DNA of 58,438 bases from Fluviicola sp. (lineage in GTDB: Bacteria; Bacteroidota; Bacteroidia; Flavobacteriales_D; Crocinitomicaceae). The notes beneath the pieces were generated by a model. The model was not told the origin of the DNA, did not search any database, and saw only the letters and a list, made by a program, of their open reading frames with translations. Of this stretch, positions 17,449 to 25,763 are shown piece after piece. Positions within the stretch are counted from its first letter, which is position 1; every line of letters begins with the position of its first letter. A program made the translations under genes and the position numbers. The stretch is taken from NCBI GenBank assembly GCA_020849495.1, contig JADLGD010000029.1:1-58438 (forward strand), written 5' to 3'.

Positions 17449-18123
17449 TTATTGATTCAAAAAAACGCTCCAAAAAGCAGGTAATTCAGCTTCCACATTT
17501 ACCAGTTGAGATGTCATAGGATGTACAAATTCCAATTTTGCAGCGTGTAAAAACAACTCTTCTACTCCCAACACTTCTTGAAAATAATGGTTGTGGTGTC
17601 TATTTCCGTATTTTGGATCATTGATGATGGGATGTGCTATTTTATTTGCATGAATCCGTAATTGGTGCATTCGACCTGTCTTGGGTGTAAATTCCACCAA
17701 AGAATAACGTTGTGAGGGATAAGGCGGGATGTCAAACGGTCGTTCAAAATGTTCCAAACATCGAAATTCAGTGAGTGCTTCTTTGTAATTACCGCGATCA
17801 TTTTTCACAGGTGAATCGATGACACCATTTATTGTAACATGTCCGCGTAACAATGCTAAATACCTTTTTTGAATTTGCTGTTCCTCAAATAGTTTTTGAA
17901 AGATCGCTACCCATTCAGTGGATTTTGCCAACAGCAACAAACCAGATGTTTTACGATCCAAGCGATGCACCGGAATGGGTGATTCAAACCCTTGTTGTTT
18001 CAGTACTTCCACCAATGAATCTTCTTCAATGTTTCGCGCATAATAAGAATGGTGCACCAGTAAATTACTTGGCTTATTCACGATGATGCAATAGTCATCT
18101 TCATAGACGATCGGGACGTACAT
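17449..18123 (-). CDS. RluA-family pseudouridine synthase, TruC-like
   Basis: Of 224 residues from ATG 18123 (MYVPIVYEDDYCIIVNKPS). The upstream extension to 18159 overlaps the promoter region and is not family-like. The catalytic motif HRLDRKTSGLLLLAK with the active-site Asp lies near residue 63; GRMHQLRIHANKIAHPIINDPKYG is the conserved C-terminal block. Size and N-terminal sequence best fit TruC (tRNA U65), but RluA-like 23S targets cannot be excluded. A TACCTTTG element ends 4 nt before the ATG. Confidence 0.88.
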   Translation of the reverse strand: MYVPIVYEDDYCIIVNKPSNLLVHHSYYARNIEEDSLVEVLKQQGFESPIPVHRLDRKTSGLLLLAKSTEWVAIFQKLFEEQQIQKRYLALLRGHVTINGVIDSPVKNDRGNYKEALTEFRCLEHFERPFDIPPYPSQRYSLVEFTPKTGRMHQLRIHANKIAHPIINDPKYGNRHHNHYFQEVLGVEELFLHAAKLEFVHPMTSQLVNVEAELPAFWSVFLNQ

Positions 18124-18127
18124 GTAA

Positions 18128-18135
18128 CAAAGGTA
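18128..18135 (-). promoter_or_regulatory. -7 element of the truC-like gene, leaderless spacing
   Basis: TACCTTTG on the minus strand matches TAnnTTTG and is separated from the ATG (18123) by only 4 nt. Transcription would start at or next to the start codon. A clear -33 TTG was not found. Confidence 0.45.
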
Positions 18136-18169
18136 AACAGCAACACGAGACCAAAGCATAAAATTTGAC

Positions 18170-18177
18170 TAACTTTG
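18170..18177 (+). promoter_or_regulatory. -7 element of engB
   Basis: TAACTTTG fits TAnnTTTG and lies 16 nt before the engB ATG, in the 70-bp divergent gap with the truC-like gene. No good -33 element is visible. Confidence 0.45.
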
Positions 18178-18193
18178 CACAAAATTCAAGCAC

Positions 18194-18808
18194 ATGGAAA
18201 TCAAAGAAGCCAAATTTATCATCAGTAATACCGACATTAAATTATGTCCCACAGATGGTAAACCCGAATACGCTTTCATTGGAAGATCGAATGTAGGGAA
18301 ATCGTCTTTGATCAACATGTTGTTGGAGAAAAAAGACCTTGCCAAAACATCTGGTAAACCAGGAAAAACACAATTAATCAATCACTTTTTGGTGAACCAA
18401 GATTGGTATGTTGTGGATTTACCGGGTTACGGTTATGCGAAAGCATCGAAGCAAAGTCGTTACCAGTGGGAGAAATTCATCTCTGAATATTTGACCAAAC
18501 GCGAGAATTTGATCAACATTTTCGTTTTGTTGGATGCGCGACTGGAGCCTCAAAAAATCGATTTGGAGTTCATGACTTGGTGTGCAGAACAGGAATTGCC
18601 TTTTTCGATGGTATTTACCAAAATTGACAAACTTTCATCATCCGCTTTACAAAAGAATTTAGCTGCTTACAAGAAGGAAATGTTGAAATATTGGGAAGAA
18701 TTACCGCCTGTGTTCACTACTTCTGCAGAATCAAAATTTGGTCGAGAAAAGTTGTTGAATTATGTGCAGTTCATCAACGAGCAATTGGAGTTGGCGAAGA
18801 AGAAGTAA
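18194..18808 (+). CDS. engB: Ribosome biogenesis GTPase EngB (YihA/YsxC)
   Basis: EngB is a Ras-like GTPase needed for large-subunit assembly. The 204-residue protein has G1 GRSNVGKSS (30-38), a switch region [15 protein letters not shown]3 [10 protein letters not shown]4 TKID and G5 TSAES. Length and motifs are standard. It runs convergently toward the SDR gene. Confidence 0.96.
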   Translation: MEIKEAKFIISNTDIKLCPTDGKPEYAFIGRSNVGKSSLINMLLEKKDLAKTSGKPGKTQLINHFLVNQDWYVVDLPGYGYAKASKQSRYQWEKFISEYLTKRENLINIFVLLDARLEPQKIDLEFMTWCAEQELPFSMVFTKIDKLSSSALQKNLAAYKKEMLKYWEELPPVFTTSAESKFGREKLLNYVQFINEQLELAKKK

Positions 18809-18846
18809 ACACGCTGTATCTCAATAAAAATAGGGGTTTCACACAA

Positions 18847-18864
18847 TTTTATAAATTTATAAAA
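18847..18864. terminator. AT-rich palindrome between convergent genes
   Basis: TTTTATAAATTTATAAAA is a perfect 18-bp palindrome between the stops of engB (18808) and the SDR gene (18880). It may act as a weak bidirectional terminator, but it lacks GC pairs. Confidence 0.3.
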
Positions 18865-18879
18865 TTAAATAGAGAATAC

Positions 18880-19896
18880 TTACTTATCCATTCTCCCTCT
18901 TATCGTATTCTCCAAAGTATCTTCTAAACTTCTAAACTGAAAACCAGGAAAAGCTTTCAATACTTTTTCATTGGAATAAACCGTGGTTTGTTGTGAACTT
19001 CGTGCAGATTCTTTGGTAATCGTTGGTCGTTTACCTACTAAACGCGAGAAAATTGCAGATAACCTCCAAGCCAAGCCTGTCAAAAAAGGACCTGCCAAAA
19101 TGGAAGGTGCTTTTACATGCATTTGTTTGCACGCTTCATCAAAAAAGGCTTTAAAAGTTGTATTCGTTCCTGTGACCAAGTAGCGCCCCCCAGTTTTTTC
19201 CTCTTTCAACATGCGAAGAATGATTTCAGTCACATCGCGAACATCCACGAAAGCATTTGCTCCTTTTGTATAGAATTTCAATCCGTTATTTAATGTGCGA
19301 AGTATCGTTAATGAAGATTCATCCCAAGAACCTGGTCCAAACAATAAACTTGGATTAACAATTGAAACGGCAAGGCCTTCTTCTTTCGCACGCCACACTT
19401 CTTTTTCTGCATTGTACTTAGACATGGAATATCCACTTACCTTCTCTCCAGCATTCCAATGATTCGATTCACGTTTGATTCCATCTGTTTCAGGAGTATC
19501 ACTTCCAATTGCAGCCGTAGAAGAAACATGAACAAATTGTTTGATACCAGCCTCAAGCGAAAAATTGACCATATTAGCTGTTCCTTTGCGGTTGACATTG
19601 ATTAAACGCCAGAAATCCCTGCGATGAAAAGAGACCAAAGCGGCACAGTGCACTACTTTTTCAACTCCCACCAAGGCTTCTTTTACATCTGTTAAATCTT
19701 CAATATCACCATACACCCATTCAATTTGATCAAATAGAACAGTAGCTTTTTCTGGATAGTAAAAGTTTAAAAGACGAGCAATAACCCCTTTTCGATTTTC
19801 ATCTCGTAACATAGCGCGAACAGGGAAACCGTTGTTCAATAATTCCACCACTACGTGTGACCCCAATAAACCTGTTGCTCCAGTTACTAATACCAT
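18880..19896 (-). CDS. NAD-dependent epimerase/dehydratase family (extended SDR)
   Basis: The 338-residue protein has the Rossmann loop TGATGLLGSHVV at the N-terminus, VHCAALVSFH, VSSTAAIG and the catalytic pair in YSMSKYNAE (Tyr-x3-Lys, near residue 157). This resembles dihydroflavonol-4-reductase-like or nucleoside-sugar epimerase-like extended SDRs. The substrate cannot be deduced. It stands alone between engB and the broken lipoprotein gene, not in a sugar operon. Confidence 0.85.
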   Translation of the reverse strand: MVLVTGATGLLGSHVVVELLNNGFPVRAMLRDENRKGVIARLLNFYYPEKATVLFDQIEWVYGDIEDLTDVKEALVGVEKVVHCAALVSFHRRDFWRLINVNRKGTANMVNFSLEAGIKQFVHVSSTAAIGSDTPETDGIKRESNHWNAGEKVSGYSMSKYNAEKEVWRAKEEGLAVSIVNPSLLFGPGSWDESSLTILRTLNNGLKFYTKGANAFVDVRDVTEIILRMLKEEKTGGRYLVTGTNTTFKAFFDEACKQMHVKAPSILAGPFLTGLAWRLSAIFSRLVGKRPTITKESARSSQQTTVYSNEKVLKAFPGFQFRSLEDTLENTIRGRMDK

Positions 19897-20007
19897 GCTC
19901 TAAAATTACGCAGGAATTCAATGATAATGAAATAAAGGGTGGAATTAAATATCTTGAATATTTAATGGTAATCAATGAATATTTTAATATTCTGATTATC
20001 CCTAATT

Positions 20008-20039
20008 TTTGTCTGATTTGAATGAAGCTTGTATCTTTG
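20008..20039 (+). promoter_or_regulatory. Promoter of the interrupted lipoprotein gene, leaderless spacing
   Basis: TTTG at 20008-20011, a 20-bp spacer and TATCTTTG at 20032-20039 form a near-ideal Bacteroidota promoter. The ATG at 20044 follows after 4 nt, so the transcript should begin at the start codon. Confidence 0.6.
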
Positions 20040-20043
20040 GACT

Positions 20044-20358
20044 ATGAAATTACTACTACTAATTGTATCGCTAGGCATAATTACGTCTCTTAGCTCTTGC
20101 CAATCAGAGTATGAACGTCAACTTACTAAAGCAAAAGAATTAGCTAAACAGGAGTTGCGCTTGAAGCAATCATTGAACTTTGACAATCATTTCAATGTTC
20201 GATCTGCAGAAGCATTGTCTAATGTTCAAGAATAAATTGCATTTTGTGCACATTTATCAGGAAATGAACGCTTGTTTTTAAGTCAAATAGAATCTTATAA
20301 ATCAACTGTTAAAGTTGCTCCGATTGAGAACAACATTTTAATCACGAAATACCCTTGA
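20044..20358 (+). pseudogene. Small lipoprotein gene interrupted by an in-frame TAA
   Basis: ATG 20044 begins MKLLLLIVSLGIITSLSSCQ, a lipoprotein signal with lipobox-like LSSC. The frame runs 63 codons, through SEYERQLTKAKELAKQELRL, to TAA at 20233-20235. The same frame then stays open for 40 more codons (IAFCAHLSGNERLFLSQIES and on) to TGA 20356-20358, which abuts the next gene's stop exactly. The second part has native-looking composition, so this looks like a 104-residue lipoprotein with a single nonsense change. Alternatives are a genuine 63-residue lipoprotein, readthrough or a sequencing error. Function is unknown. Confidence 0.65.
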
Positions 20359-20715
20359 TTATAAATCGTTCATGATTTCGATTGGATCCCAAAATACGAC
20401 TTTCCAATTCTGAATTACATCTTCTTTCACAACAATCCCTTCAGCAAATAACTTACGCTCCATTTCAGAAGGATCATTAAAATGCATTTTTCCCGTTAAA
20501 ACACCATTTCGATTGACTACTCGATGTGCTGGAATTCCATCTTTTTGATGAGAGGCATTCATGGCCCAACCAACCATCCTACTCGAGCGCTTTGCCCCTA
20601 AAACATTCGCAATTGCACCATAAGAAGTAGCCCTTCCTTCAGGAATTAATCGAACGACTTCGAACACGCGTTCAAAAAAATCGGCATTCGCTTCTGATAA
20701 TTTGATTGGTTTCAT
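20359..20715 (-). CDS. Alkyltransferase-like (ATL) DNA-binding protein
   Basis: The 118-residue protein corresponds to the C-terminal DNA-binding domain of O6-alkylguanine methyltransferases: FERVFEVVRLIPEGRATSYG, SRMVGWAMNAS and the motif region IPAHRVVNRNG. In active enzymes this last motif is PCHRV, with Cys as alkyl acceptor. Here Ala replaces Cys, as in ATL proteins that bind alkylated guanine and hand it to nucleotide excision repair. Its stop abuts the stop of the upstream convergent pseudogene. Confidence 0.9.
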   Translation of the reverse strand: MKPIKLSEANADFFERVFEVVRLIPEGRATSYGAIANVLGAKRSSRMVGWAMNASHQKDGIPAHRVVNRNGVLTGKMHFNDPSEMERKLFAEGIVVKEDVIQNWKVVFWDPIEIMNDL

Positions 20716-20769
20716 CGAGTTAAAAATAATAAGATAATTCTTGTAACATTCTCACAAGTGTCAGTTACA

Positions 20770-21096
20770 ATGAAAACTGAAGTGATGAAACGCATGGTAA
20801 TTATTGGTTGTTTGTTGGCAAGTTTTGCAACAACCGCACAAGAGTCTGACCCAAGTATCAACGATCAAACGTGGGACATTCGTTGTTACCCTAATCCTAC
20901 AAGTGATTTATTGATCATTACTTCCTCATTGGAAATCAGAGATGTGAGTATCATCGATTTGAATGGAGCTGTGGTCAAAGCGAATCCAATGCCCAACTGG
21001 TGTTTTTCATTACACGATTTACCAGCAGGTTGGCTATTTGTGTACATTGAAACAACCGATGGACGAATAGAAAAGAAAAACATATACAAACAATAA
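20770..21096 (+). CDS. Minimal secreted protein consisting of signal peptide plus T9SS tag
   Basis: From ATG 20770 the protein has 108 residues; ATG 20785 (MKRMVIIGCLL) is an alternative start. After the signal peptide (ending TTAQ) only about 12 residues precede a complete type A sorting domain: IRCYPNPTSDLLIITSS, VSIIDLNGAVVKANP, LHDLPAGWLFVYIETTDGR and KKNIYKQ. There is no cargo domain. It may be a decayed remnant of a larger T9SS substrate or a functional small surface protein. A rho-independent terminator follows at 21117. Confidence 0.8.
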   Translation: MKTEVMKRMVIIGCLLASFATTAQESDPSINDQTWDIRCYPNPTSDLLIITSSLEIRDVSIIDLNGAVVKANPMPNWCFSLHDLPAGWLFVYIETTDGRIEKKNIYKQ

Positions 21097-21116
21097 CAAA
21101 CAAAGCAAAACGGAAG

Positions 21117-21147
21117 AAGGAGCAGCGAATGGTTGCTCCTTTTTTTA
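21117..21147 (+). terminator. Rho-independent terminator after the small T9SS protein gene
   Basis: AAGGAGCA and TGCTCCTT form an 8-bp stem around a 9-nt loop, followed by a run of eight T residues on the plus strand. Confidence 0.8.
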
Positions 21148-21196
21148 TATTTCTTTTTCTACTTTTACCAACTCAGCACGTTTTAAAACACAATAC

Positions 21197-21565
21197 ATGA
21201 AAGGTTTTTACACCATTTTGCTTTTAATCGCTTCCAACATTTTTATGACCTTAGCTTGGTATGGACATTTGAAAACAGATGGTGCTAAAAAAACAACTTG
21301 GTGGGTTTTAGTAGTTGCAATACTTGTTAGTTGGGGGATTGCTTTTTTTGAGTATGTGCTGCAAGTTCCAGCCAATAAAATTGGATTTAAGGGAAATGGC
21401 GGACCATTTTCATTGATTCAATTAAAAGTGATTCAAGAAGTTTTATCCCTTTTGGTTTTTATGGGGTTTACTTTGTTTGCATTCAAAGAAGAAACCTTCA
21501 AATGGAATCACCTGGTTGCTTTTGGTTTAATCGTTGTTGCTGTGTATTTGGTGTTTAAGAAGTGA
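21197..21565 (+). CDS. DUF486 / DMT-like small membrane protein
   Basis: The 122-residue protein has four hydrophobic segments and matches DUF486: FYTILLLIASNIFMTLAWYGH, SWGIAFFEYVLQVPANKIGF and the C-terminal VAVYLVF. The family resembles half-size drug/metabolite transporters, but its substrate is unknown. Its TGA is immediately followed by the stop of the convergent sugar transferase gene, with no intergenic base. Confidence 0.85.
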   Translation: MKGFYTILLLIASNIFMTLAWYGHLKTDGAKKTTWWVLVVAILVSWGIAFFEYVLQVPANKIGFKGNGGPFSLIQLKVIQEVLSLLVFMGFTLFAFKEETFKWNHLVAFGLIVVAVYLVFKK

Positions 21566-22153
21566 CTATGAAATCATCTTCAAAAACGTCTTCCACATAA
21601 TCGAAACATCTGTTCCCAAAGTTGGTTTTGCAATGTATTTTTTGTTGAGTTCAATTTTTGCTGGCATCACTTCCTCGATGTAGGTTTTACGTGGATCTTC
21701 TGATTGACCTAGCAATTCGTTTTCTTTGAAATATTCCAAGGAAGCGTAATCGGTAATTCCAGGTTTCACAGACAATACTATCTGTTGATCTGGAGTGTAC
21801 AAATCCACGTATTCTTTTACTTCTGGTCGAGGGCCAACAATGCTCATTTCACCAACAAGTACATTGATGAATTGTGGAAATTCATCCAGTTTTGTTTTGC
21901 GAATAAAATACCCAACACGAGTAATTCGTGGATCGCGCATACCGACTGTTAGTTTCCCTAACTTGTCTGCATCTTTACGCATGGTTCGAAATTTCCATAA
22001 ACGAAAAGGCTTCCCTTGCCAACCAATACGCTCTTGTCGGTAAAAGACTCCTCCTCTACTTTCCAATGCAATTGCTACTGAAATCACTAATCCAAATGGC
22101 AAGAAAACCAACAGAATGATTCCTGAAACGATTACATCGAAAACACGTTTCAT
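21566..22153 (-). CDS. Polyprenyl-phosphate sugar-1-phosphate transferase (PglC-like)
   Basis: This 195-residue monotopic phosphoglycosyl transferase has an N-terminal re-entrant helix (VFDVIVSGIILLVFLPFGLV), KFRTMRKDADKLGK, the catalytic-region motif LDEFPQFINVL and MSIVGPRPE. It lacks the large N-terminal domain of WcaJ-type enzymes. It likely puts the first sugar phosphate onto undecaprenyl phosphate to start the repeat unit of this cluster. The start overlaps the aminotransferase stop by 4 nt. Confidence 0.92.
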   Translation of the reverse strand: MKRVFDVIVSGIILLVFLPFGLVISVAIALESRGGVFYRQERIGWQGKPFRLWKFRTMRKDADKLGKLTVGMRDPRITRVGYFIRKTKLDEFPQFINVLVGEMSIVGPRPEVKEYVDLYTPDQQIVLSVKPGITDYASLEYFKENELLGQSEDPRKTYIEEVMPAKIELNKKYIAKPTLGTDVSIMWKTFLKMIS

Positions 22154-23361
22154 CCGAGTACTTTTTTCACCGCCACTTTCACCGCATTGATAACTGTTTG
22201 CACTTGATCATCTGTCAAATCAAAGTAAACAGGTAGCGTAATTTCATTGGAATACTTGTTCCATGCTTCCTGATAATCTTCCATCTTGTAACCACGGTTT
22301 TTGTAAGCAGTCAGAATTGGAAGTGGTTGGAAATGTACATTCACGGAAACATCTTGATCAAATATTTCTTGCATGATTGCATCGCGTTGCGGTTCAGTTG
22401 CACCTGCAATCCGCAATTGATACAAATGATAACAGGTTTCGCGTTTTTCGTCTTTCATTTTTGGCAACAAAGCCCAAGAATCGTTTTCAAAACCAGCATT
22501 GTATGCCAAGCAAATGGCTTTTCTTCGGTCTAAATTTTCTTGAAAACGATCCAACTCTACCAATCCAATAGCAGCTTGAATATCCGTCATGTTGCATTTG
22601 TAGCCTGGTTCAACTACATCGTAGCGCCAATTTCCTTTTTGAGCTTTCGCTAAAGCATCTTTACTTTGTCCGTGAAGAATCTTGATGCACAACTCTTTGT
22701 AAATCTCCTCGTGATCAAAACCATCAGGCAAATTGATCGACATCGTTCCTCCTTCAGCTGTGGTCAAATTTTTCACTGCATGAAACGAAAAACAACTCAC
22801 ATCCGCAATACTTCCAGAGCGTTTGCCATTGTAGGTTGCTCCAAAAGAATGTGCTGCATCAGCAGCGATTAATATGCGTCCCAATTGTTGTTGGTAATCA
22901 GAATTTGGTTGAAACATCGCTTTGATTGCAGGTTCATTCACCAAGGCAAAAATAGCATCGTAATCACAAGGAAAACCAGCTATATCAACCGGCATAATTG
23001 CTTTTGTACGAGGAGTGATTGCTTTGCGAATGCCTTCCACTGAAACATTAAAATCTTCTGGGTTTAAGTCGACCATTACGGGTGTAGCGCCTGTATGTAC
23101 AATCACATTTGCAGATGCGCAATACGTAATTGCAGGAATGATGACCTCATCTCCAGGACCAATTCCCCACCAACGCAACAAGACTTCCATTCCAGCTGTC
23201 CAAGAATTAACTGCAACGGTACATTTATTCCCGCAATAAGCAGTCAACTGTTTTTCAAACAATTTCGTACGTGGACCAGTTGTAATCCAACCAGAAGTTA
23301 AAGCAGCAGTCACTTCATCAATTACGCGTTGATCAATTCGCGGCGGAGAAAATGGAATCAT
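22150..23361 (-). CDS. DegT/DnrJ/EryC1-family sugar aminotransferase
   Basis: This 403-residue PLP enzyme has AVNSWTAGMEVLLRWWGIGP, DEVIIPAITYCASAN, AADAAHSFGATYNG and the PLP-binding Lys in CFSFHAVKNLTTAEGG. It transfers an amino group to a nucleotide-linked keto sugar, giving an aminosugar such as the PglE or ArnB products. Together with the phosphoglycosyl transferase it resembles the bacillosamine-type PglE-PglC pair. However, no 4,6-dehydratase lies in the window, so the substrate must come from elsewhere. A TACCTTTG element lies 19 nt upstream. Confidence 0.92.
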   Translation of the reverse strand: MIPFSPPRIDQRVIDEVTAALTSGWITTGPRTKLFEKQLTAYCGNKCTVAVNSWTAGMEVLLRWWGIGPGDEVIIPAITYCASANVIVHTGATPVMVDLNPEDFNVSVEGIRKAITPRTKAIMPVDIAGFPCDYDAIFALVNEPAIKAMFQPNSDYQQQLGRILIAADAAHSFGATYNGKRSGSIADVSCFSFHAVKNLTTAEGGTMSINLPDGFDHEEIYKELCIKILHGQSKDALAKAQKGNWRYDVVEPGYKCNMTDIQAAIGLVELDRFQENLDRRKAICLAYNAGFENDSWALLPKMKDEKRETCYHLYQLRIAGATEPQRDAIMQEIFDQDVSVNVHFQPLPILTAYKNRGYKMEDYQEAWNKYSNEITLPVYFDLTDDQVQTVINAVKVAVKKVLG

Positions 23362-23380
23362 AAATCAAAAGATTGAGGTT

Positions 23381-23388
23381 CAAAGGTA
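23381..23388 (-). promoter_or_regulatory. Internal promoter element before the aminotransferase gene
   Basis: TACCTTTG on the minus strand fits TAnnTTTG, 19 nt before the ATG at 23361. It is identical to the elements before wecB and the truC-like gene. The -33 region is unclear. Confidence 0.45.
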
Positions 23389-23427
23389 ATTAAAATGCTT
23401 GTAGAATGAATGTGCATCATTCGATTC

Positions 23428-24651
23428 TCAAGGAATCGCTTTCAAATCTTCGATAAACTTTTGAGCGATGTTATTGCGATTGAAATAGTCATTTGCATAC
23501 AGTCTCCCTTTCTTACCCATTTCTTTCGCATTTTCTGGGTGATCCAATAAAAACTGAATGTTTTCAACCAACACTTCTACATTTTCAGGTTCGCAAAAAA
23601 GAGCAGATTGTGCTTTTTCCACGAAATGTCTTCTAGCTTCACCATCAACTCCCAATAGAATGGGAACTTCCATGGCTAAGGTTTCAAAGACTTTAGAAGG
23701 AATGGCACCTTCAAACAAATCAAGTTTTCGAAGTGGAATGATGGCCACATTGATTTCCTTCAATACACCGGGCATTTCAGCTTTTGTCACTGGAGCGATA
23801 AAATGCACATTGTTCACGCCAAGTTCAGCTTTCAAATCAAGCAAGCGTTCACGTTCTGGACCAGCTCCCTGCAAAATAAACTGTATAGTTTCATTCGAAA
23901 GAAAGTGTTTGGCTGCATGTAAAATCACATCCAATCCTTGAGCAAAACCAATCACTCCTCCATAAAAAAACAAGGTTTGATTCGCTGAAAAACCATTTCG
24001 TTCTCTATAGCCAATTGGTTGTACAACTTCAGGATTGTAATAACTTAAATCAACTCCATTAGGCAACCATGTCACTTGCTTGTGAGGAAAACGCTGACGG
24101 ATATCATCCACAATACCTTGGGTTTGACCGGTCACTAAAGCTGCTCTATTGTAGCATTTCGCTTCCAATCGATAAGCCAATCCGAGTAGTTGCTTATTGG
24201 TAACTAAGCCTAATTTCTCCGCACTTTCTGGCCACAAATCCGACACATTGAAAATCAATTTTGCTTTCAGTTTTTTGGATAAACGCAAAGCACTGTATCC
24301 TAAAAACAAAGGCGGTGATTCCACCATTAAAAAGTCGAATGCAGGCAATTTTCTTCCACGCCACCAAGATGTGAACACAAAACTGAAGTAATTCAGCAAG
24401 CGACTGATGATGGACTTGGATTTAGAAACGTAAATTTTTGCTCGATGTACAGGAATACCATCGATAATTTCTTCTTTTATTTTTCCTTTTTCATACCCTG
24501 CCTGGATTTCCATTTTTGGATAATTGGGCATTGCTGTAAGCACTTCTACATGGATTCCTTGTTTTTGCAAACGGATTGCCAACTCGTGTAAACGGTTTTG
24601 AGGAGCACCAATTTCAGGAGGATAATATTGCGTAAGGATCAATAAACGCAT
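23428..24651 (-). CDS. Glycosyltransferase family 4 (WbuB-like)
   Basis: The 407-residue GT-B protein starts MRLLILTQYYPPEIGAPQNR. It has GLDVILHAAKHF and FILQGAGPERERL before a donor-site motif region PLRKLDLFEGAIPSKVFETLA, matching the WbuB-like branch of GT4. It probably adds one sugar to the lipid-linked repeat unit at the cytoplasmic membrane face. The substrate is unknown. Confidence 0.88.
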   Translation of the reverse strand: MRLLILTQYYPPEIGAPQNRLHELAIRLQKQGIHVEVLTAMPNYPKMEIQAGYEKGKIKEEIIDGIPVHRAKIYVSKSKSIISRLLNYFSFVFTSWWRGRKLPAFDFLMVESPPLFLGYSALRLSKKLKAKLIFNVSDLWPESAEKLGLVTNKQLLGLAYRLEAKCYNRAALVTGQTQGIVDDIRQRFPHKQVTWLPNGVDLSYYNPEVVQPIGYRERNGFSANQTLFFYGGVIGFAQGLDVILHAAKHFLSNETIQFILQGAGPERERLLDLKAELGVNNVHFIAPVTKAEMPGVLKEINVAIIPLRKLDLFEGAIPSKVFETLAMEVPILLGVDGEARRHFVEKAQSALFCEPENVEVLVENIQFLLDHPENAKEMGKKGRLYANDYFNRNNIAQKFIEDLKAIP

Positions 24652-24653
24652 CG

Positions 24654-25715
24654 TTATTTTTTGTGATTTTTAATCAAATCTACCATCAATTCAGCAGCAT
24701 TCCCTTTTCCAAAGTAATCCAAACGTTCTCTTGTTGGATTGAAATTCAAAATAGCGTCCTTGATTTTTGCTTCATCAGCACCAACAATCACATTCCAGCC
24801 ATTGTTGACCGTTTCGACCCATTCCGTTTCATCGCGCATGGTGATACACGGTTTCGCTAAGAAGAAAGCTTCTTTTTGTACGCCTCCACTGTCTGTAACA
24901 ATTTTTTTGCATGCACTTTCCAAACGCACCATGTCCAAATAACCAACAGGCTCAATCACTTTTACGTTCGCTCCCAATTCAATTCCATAGTCAGCGATGT
25001 ACTTCTGCGTTCTAGGATGCAAAGGCAAGATGATTTTCTCACCAGAAGCTGTCAACGCAGCGCATATTGCTTTCAAACGAATAGGATCATTGGTATTTTC
25101 TGCTCTGTGAATCGTACACAAAAGGAAATCGTTTTCAGTTAATTCTAAGGTATTTAAAATCGTACTTTTTGCTTTAGCAATTTCAGTGAAATGCAGAATG
25201 CCGTCGTACATCACATCACCTACATTGAACACGCCTTTTTGGATACCTTCGTTCTTCAGGTTGTCAACAGCAGTTTGCGTTGGAACGAACAATAAATCGG
25301 AAATATGATCTGTTAAAATGCGATTCTGTTCTTCTGGCATCGCTTTATTGAAACTACGCAACCCAGCTTCTACATGAATCACAGGAATCAATAATTTGGA
25401 TGCCGCTAAAGAACCTGCAATGGTTGAGTTCGTATCACCATAAACCATTACAAAATCAGGTTGTTCCGTTAAAAGCACTTTTTCAATTTCTGTCAACATT
25501 GCCCCTGTTTGAGCACCATGATTTCCAGAACCGATGTTTAAATGATAAGCAGGTTTAGGAATATTCAATTCTTCAAAAAACACATCCGACATGTTTGCAT
25601 CGTAATGTTGACCGGTATGTACCAATAATTCATCAAAATGTTGGCGGAACAAATTAGAAACCGCTGCCGCTTTAATAAACTGAGGACGTGCGCCCAAAAT
25701 GGTAATAATTTTCAT
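24654..25715 (-). CDS. wecB: UDP-N-acetylglucosamine 2-epimerase (non-hydrolysing)
   Basis: WecB interconverts UDP-GlcNAc and UDP-ManNAc. The 353-residue protein from ATG 25715 begins MKIITILGARPQFIKAA. It has HTGQHYD, VYGDTNST, HVEAGLRS, PEEQNRILTDHISD and DSGGVQKEA. The extension to 25748 is rejected because it crosses a good -7 promoter box. Its presence suggests ManNAc or a derivative in the polysaccharide. Confidence 0.93.
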   Translation of the reverse strand: MKIITILGARPQFIKAAAVSNLFRQHFDELLVHTGQHYDANMSDVFFEELNIPKPAYHLNIGSGNHGAQTGAMLTEIEKVLLTEQPDFVMVYGDTNSTIAGSLAASKLLIPVIHVEAGLRSFNKAMPEEQNRILTDHISDLLFVPTQTAVDNLKNEGIQKGVFNVGDVMYDGILHFTEIAKAKSTILNTLELTENDFLLCTIHRAENTNDPIRLKAICAALTASGEKIILPLHPRTQKYIADYGIELGANVKVIEPVGYLDMVRLESACKKIVTDSGGVQKEAFFLAKPCITMRDETEWVETVNNGWNVIVGADEAKIKDAILNFNPTRERLDYFGKGNAAELMVDLIKNHKK

Positions 25716-25745
25716 ACGTATGGTTCTTAAAGAAACTTGATCAGA

Positions 25746-25753
25746 CAAAGGTA
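25746..25753 (-). promoter_or_regulatory. Internal promoter element before wecB
   Basis: TACCTTTG on the minus strand, 30 nt upstream of the wecB ATG and just after the stop of the polymerase gene. It allows separate transcription of the last four genes of the cluster. Confidence 0.45.
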
Positions 25754-25763
25754 ATCATTCCTA

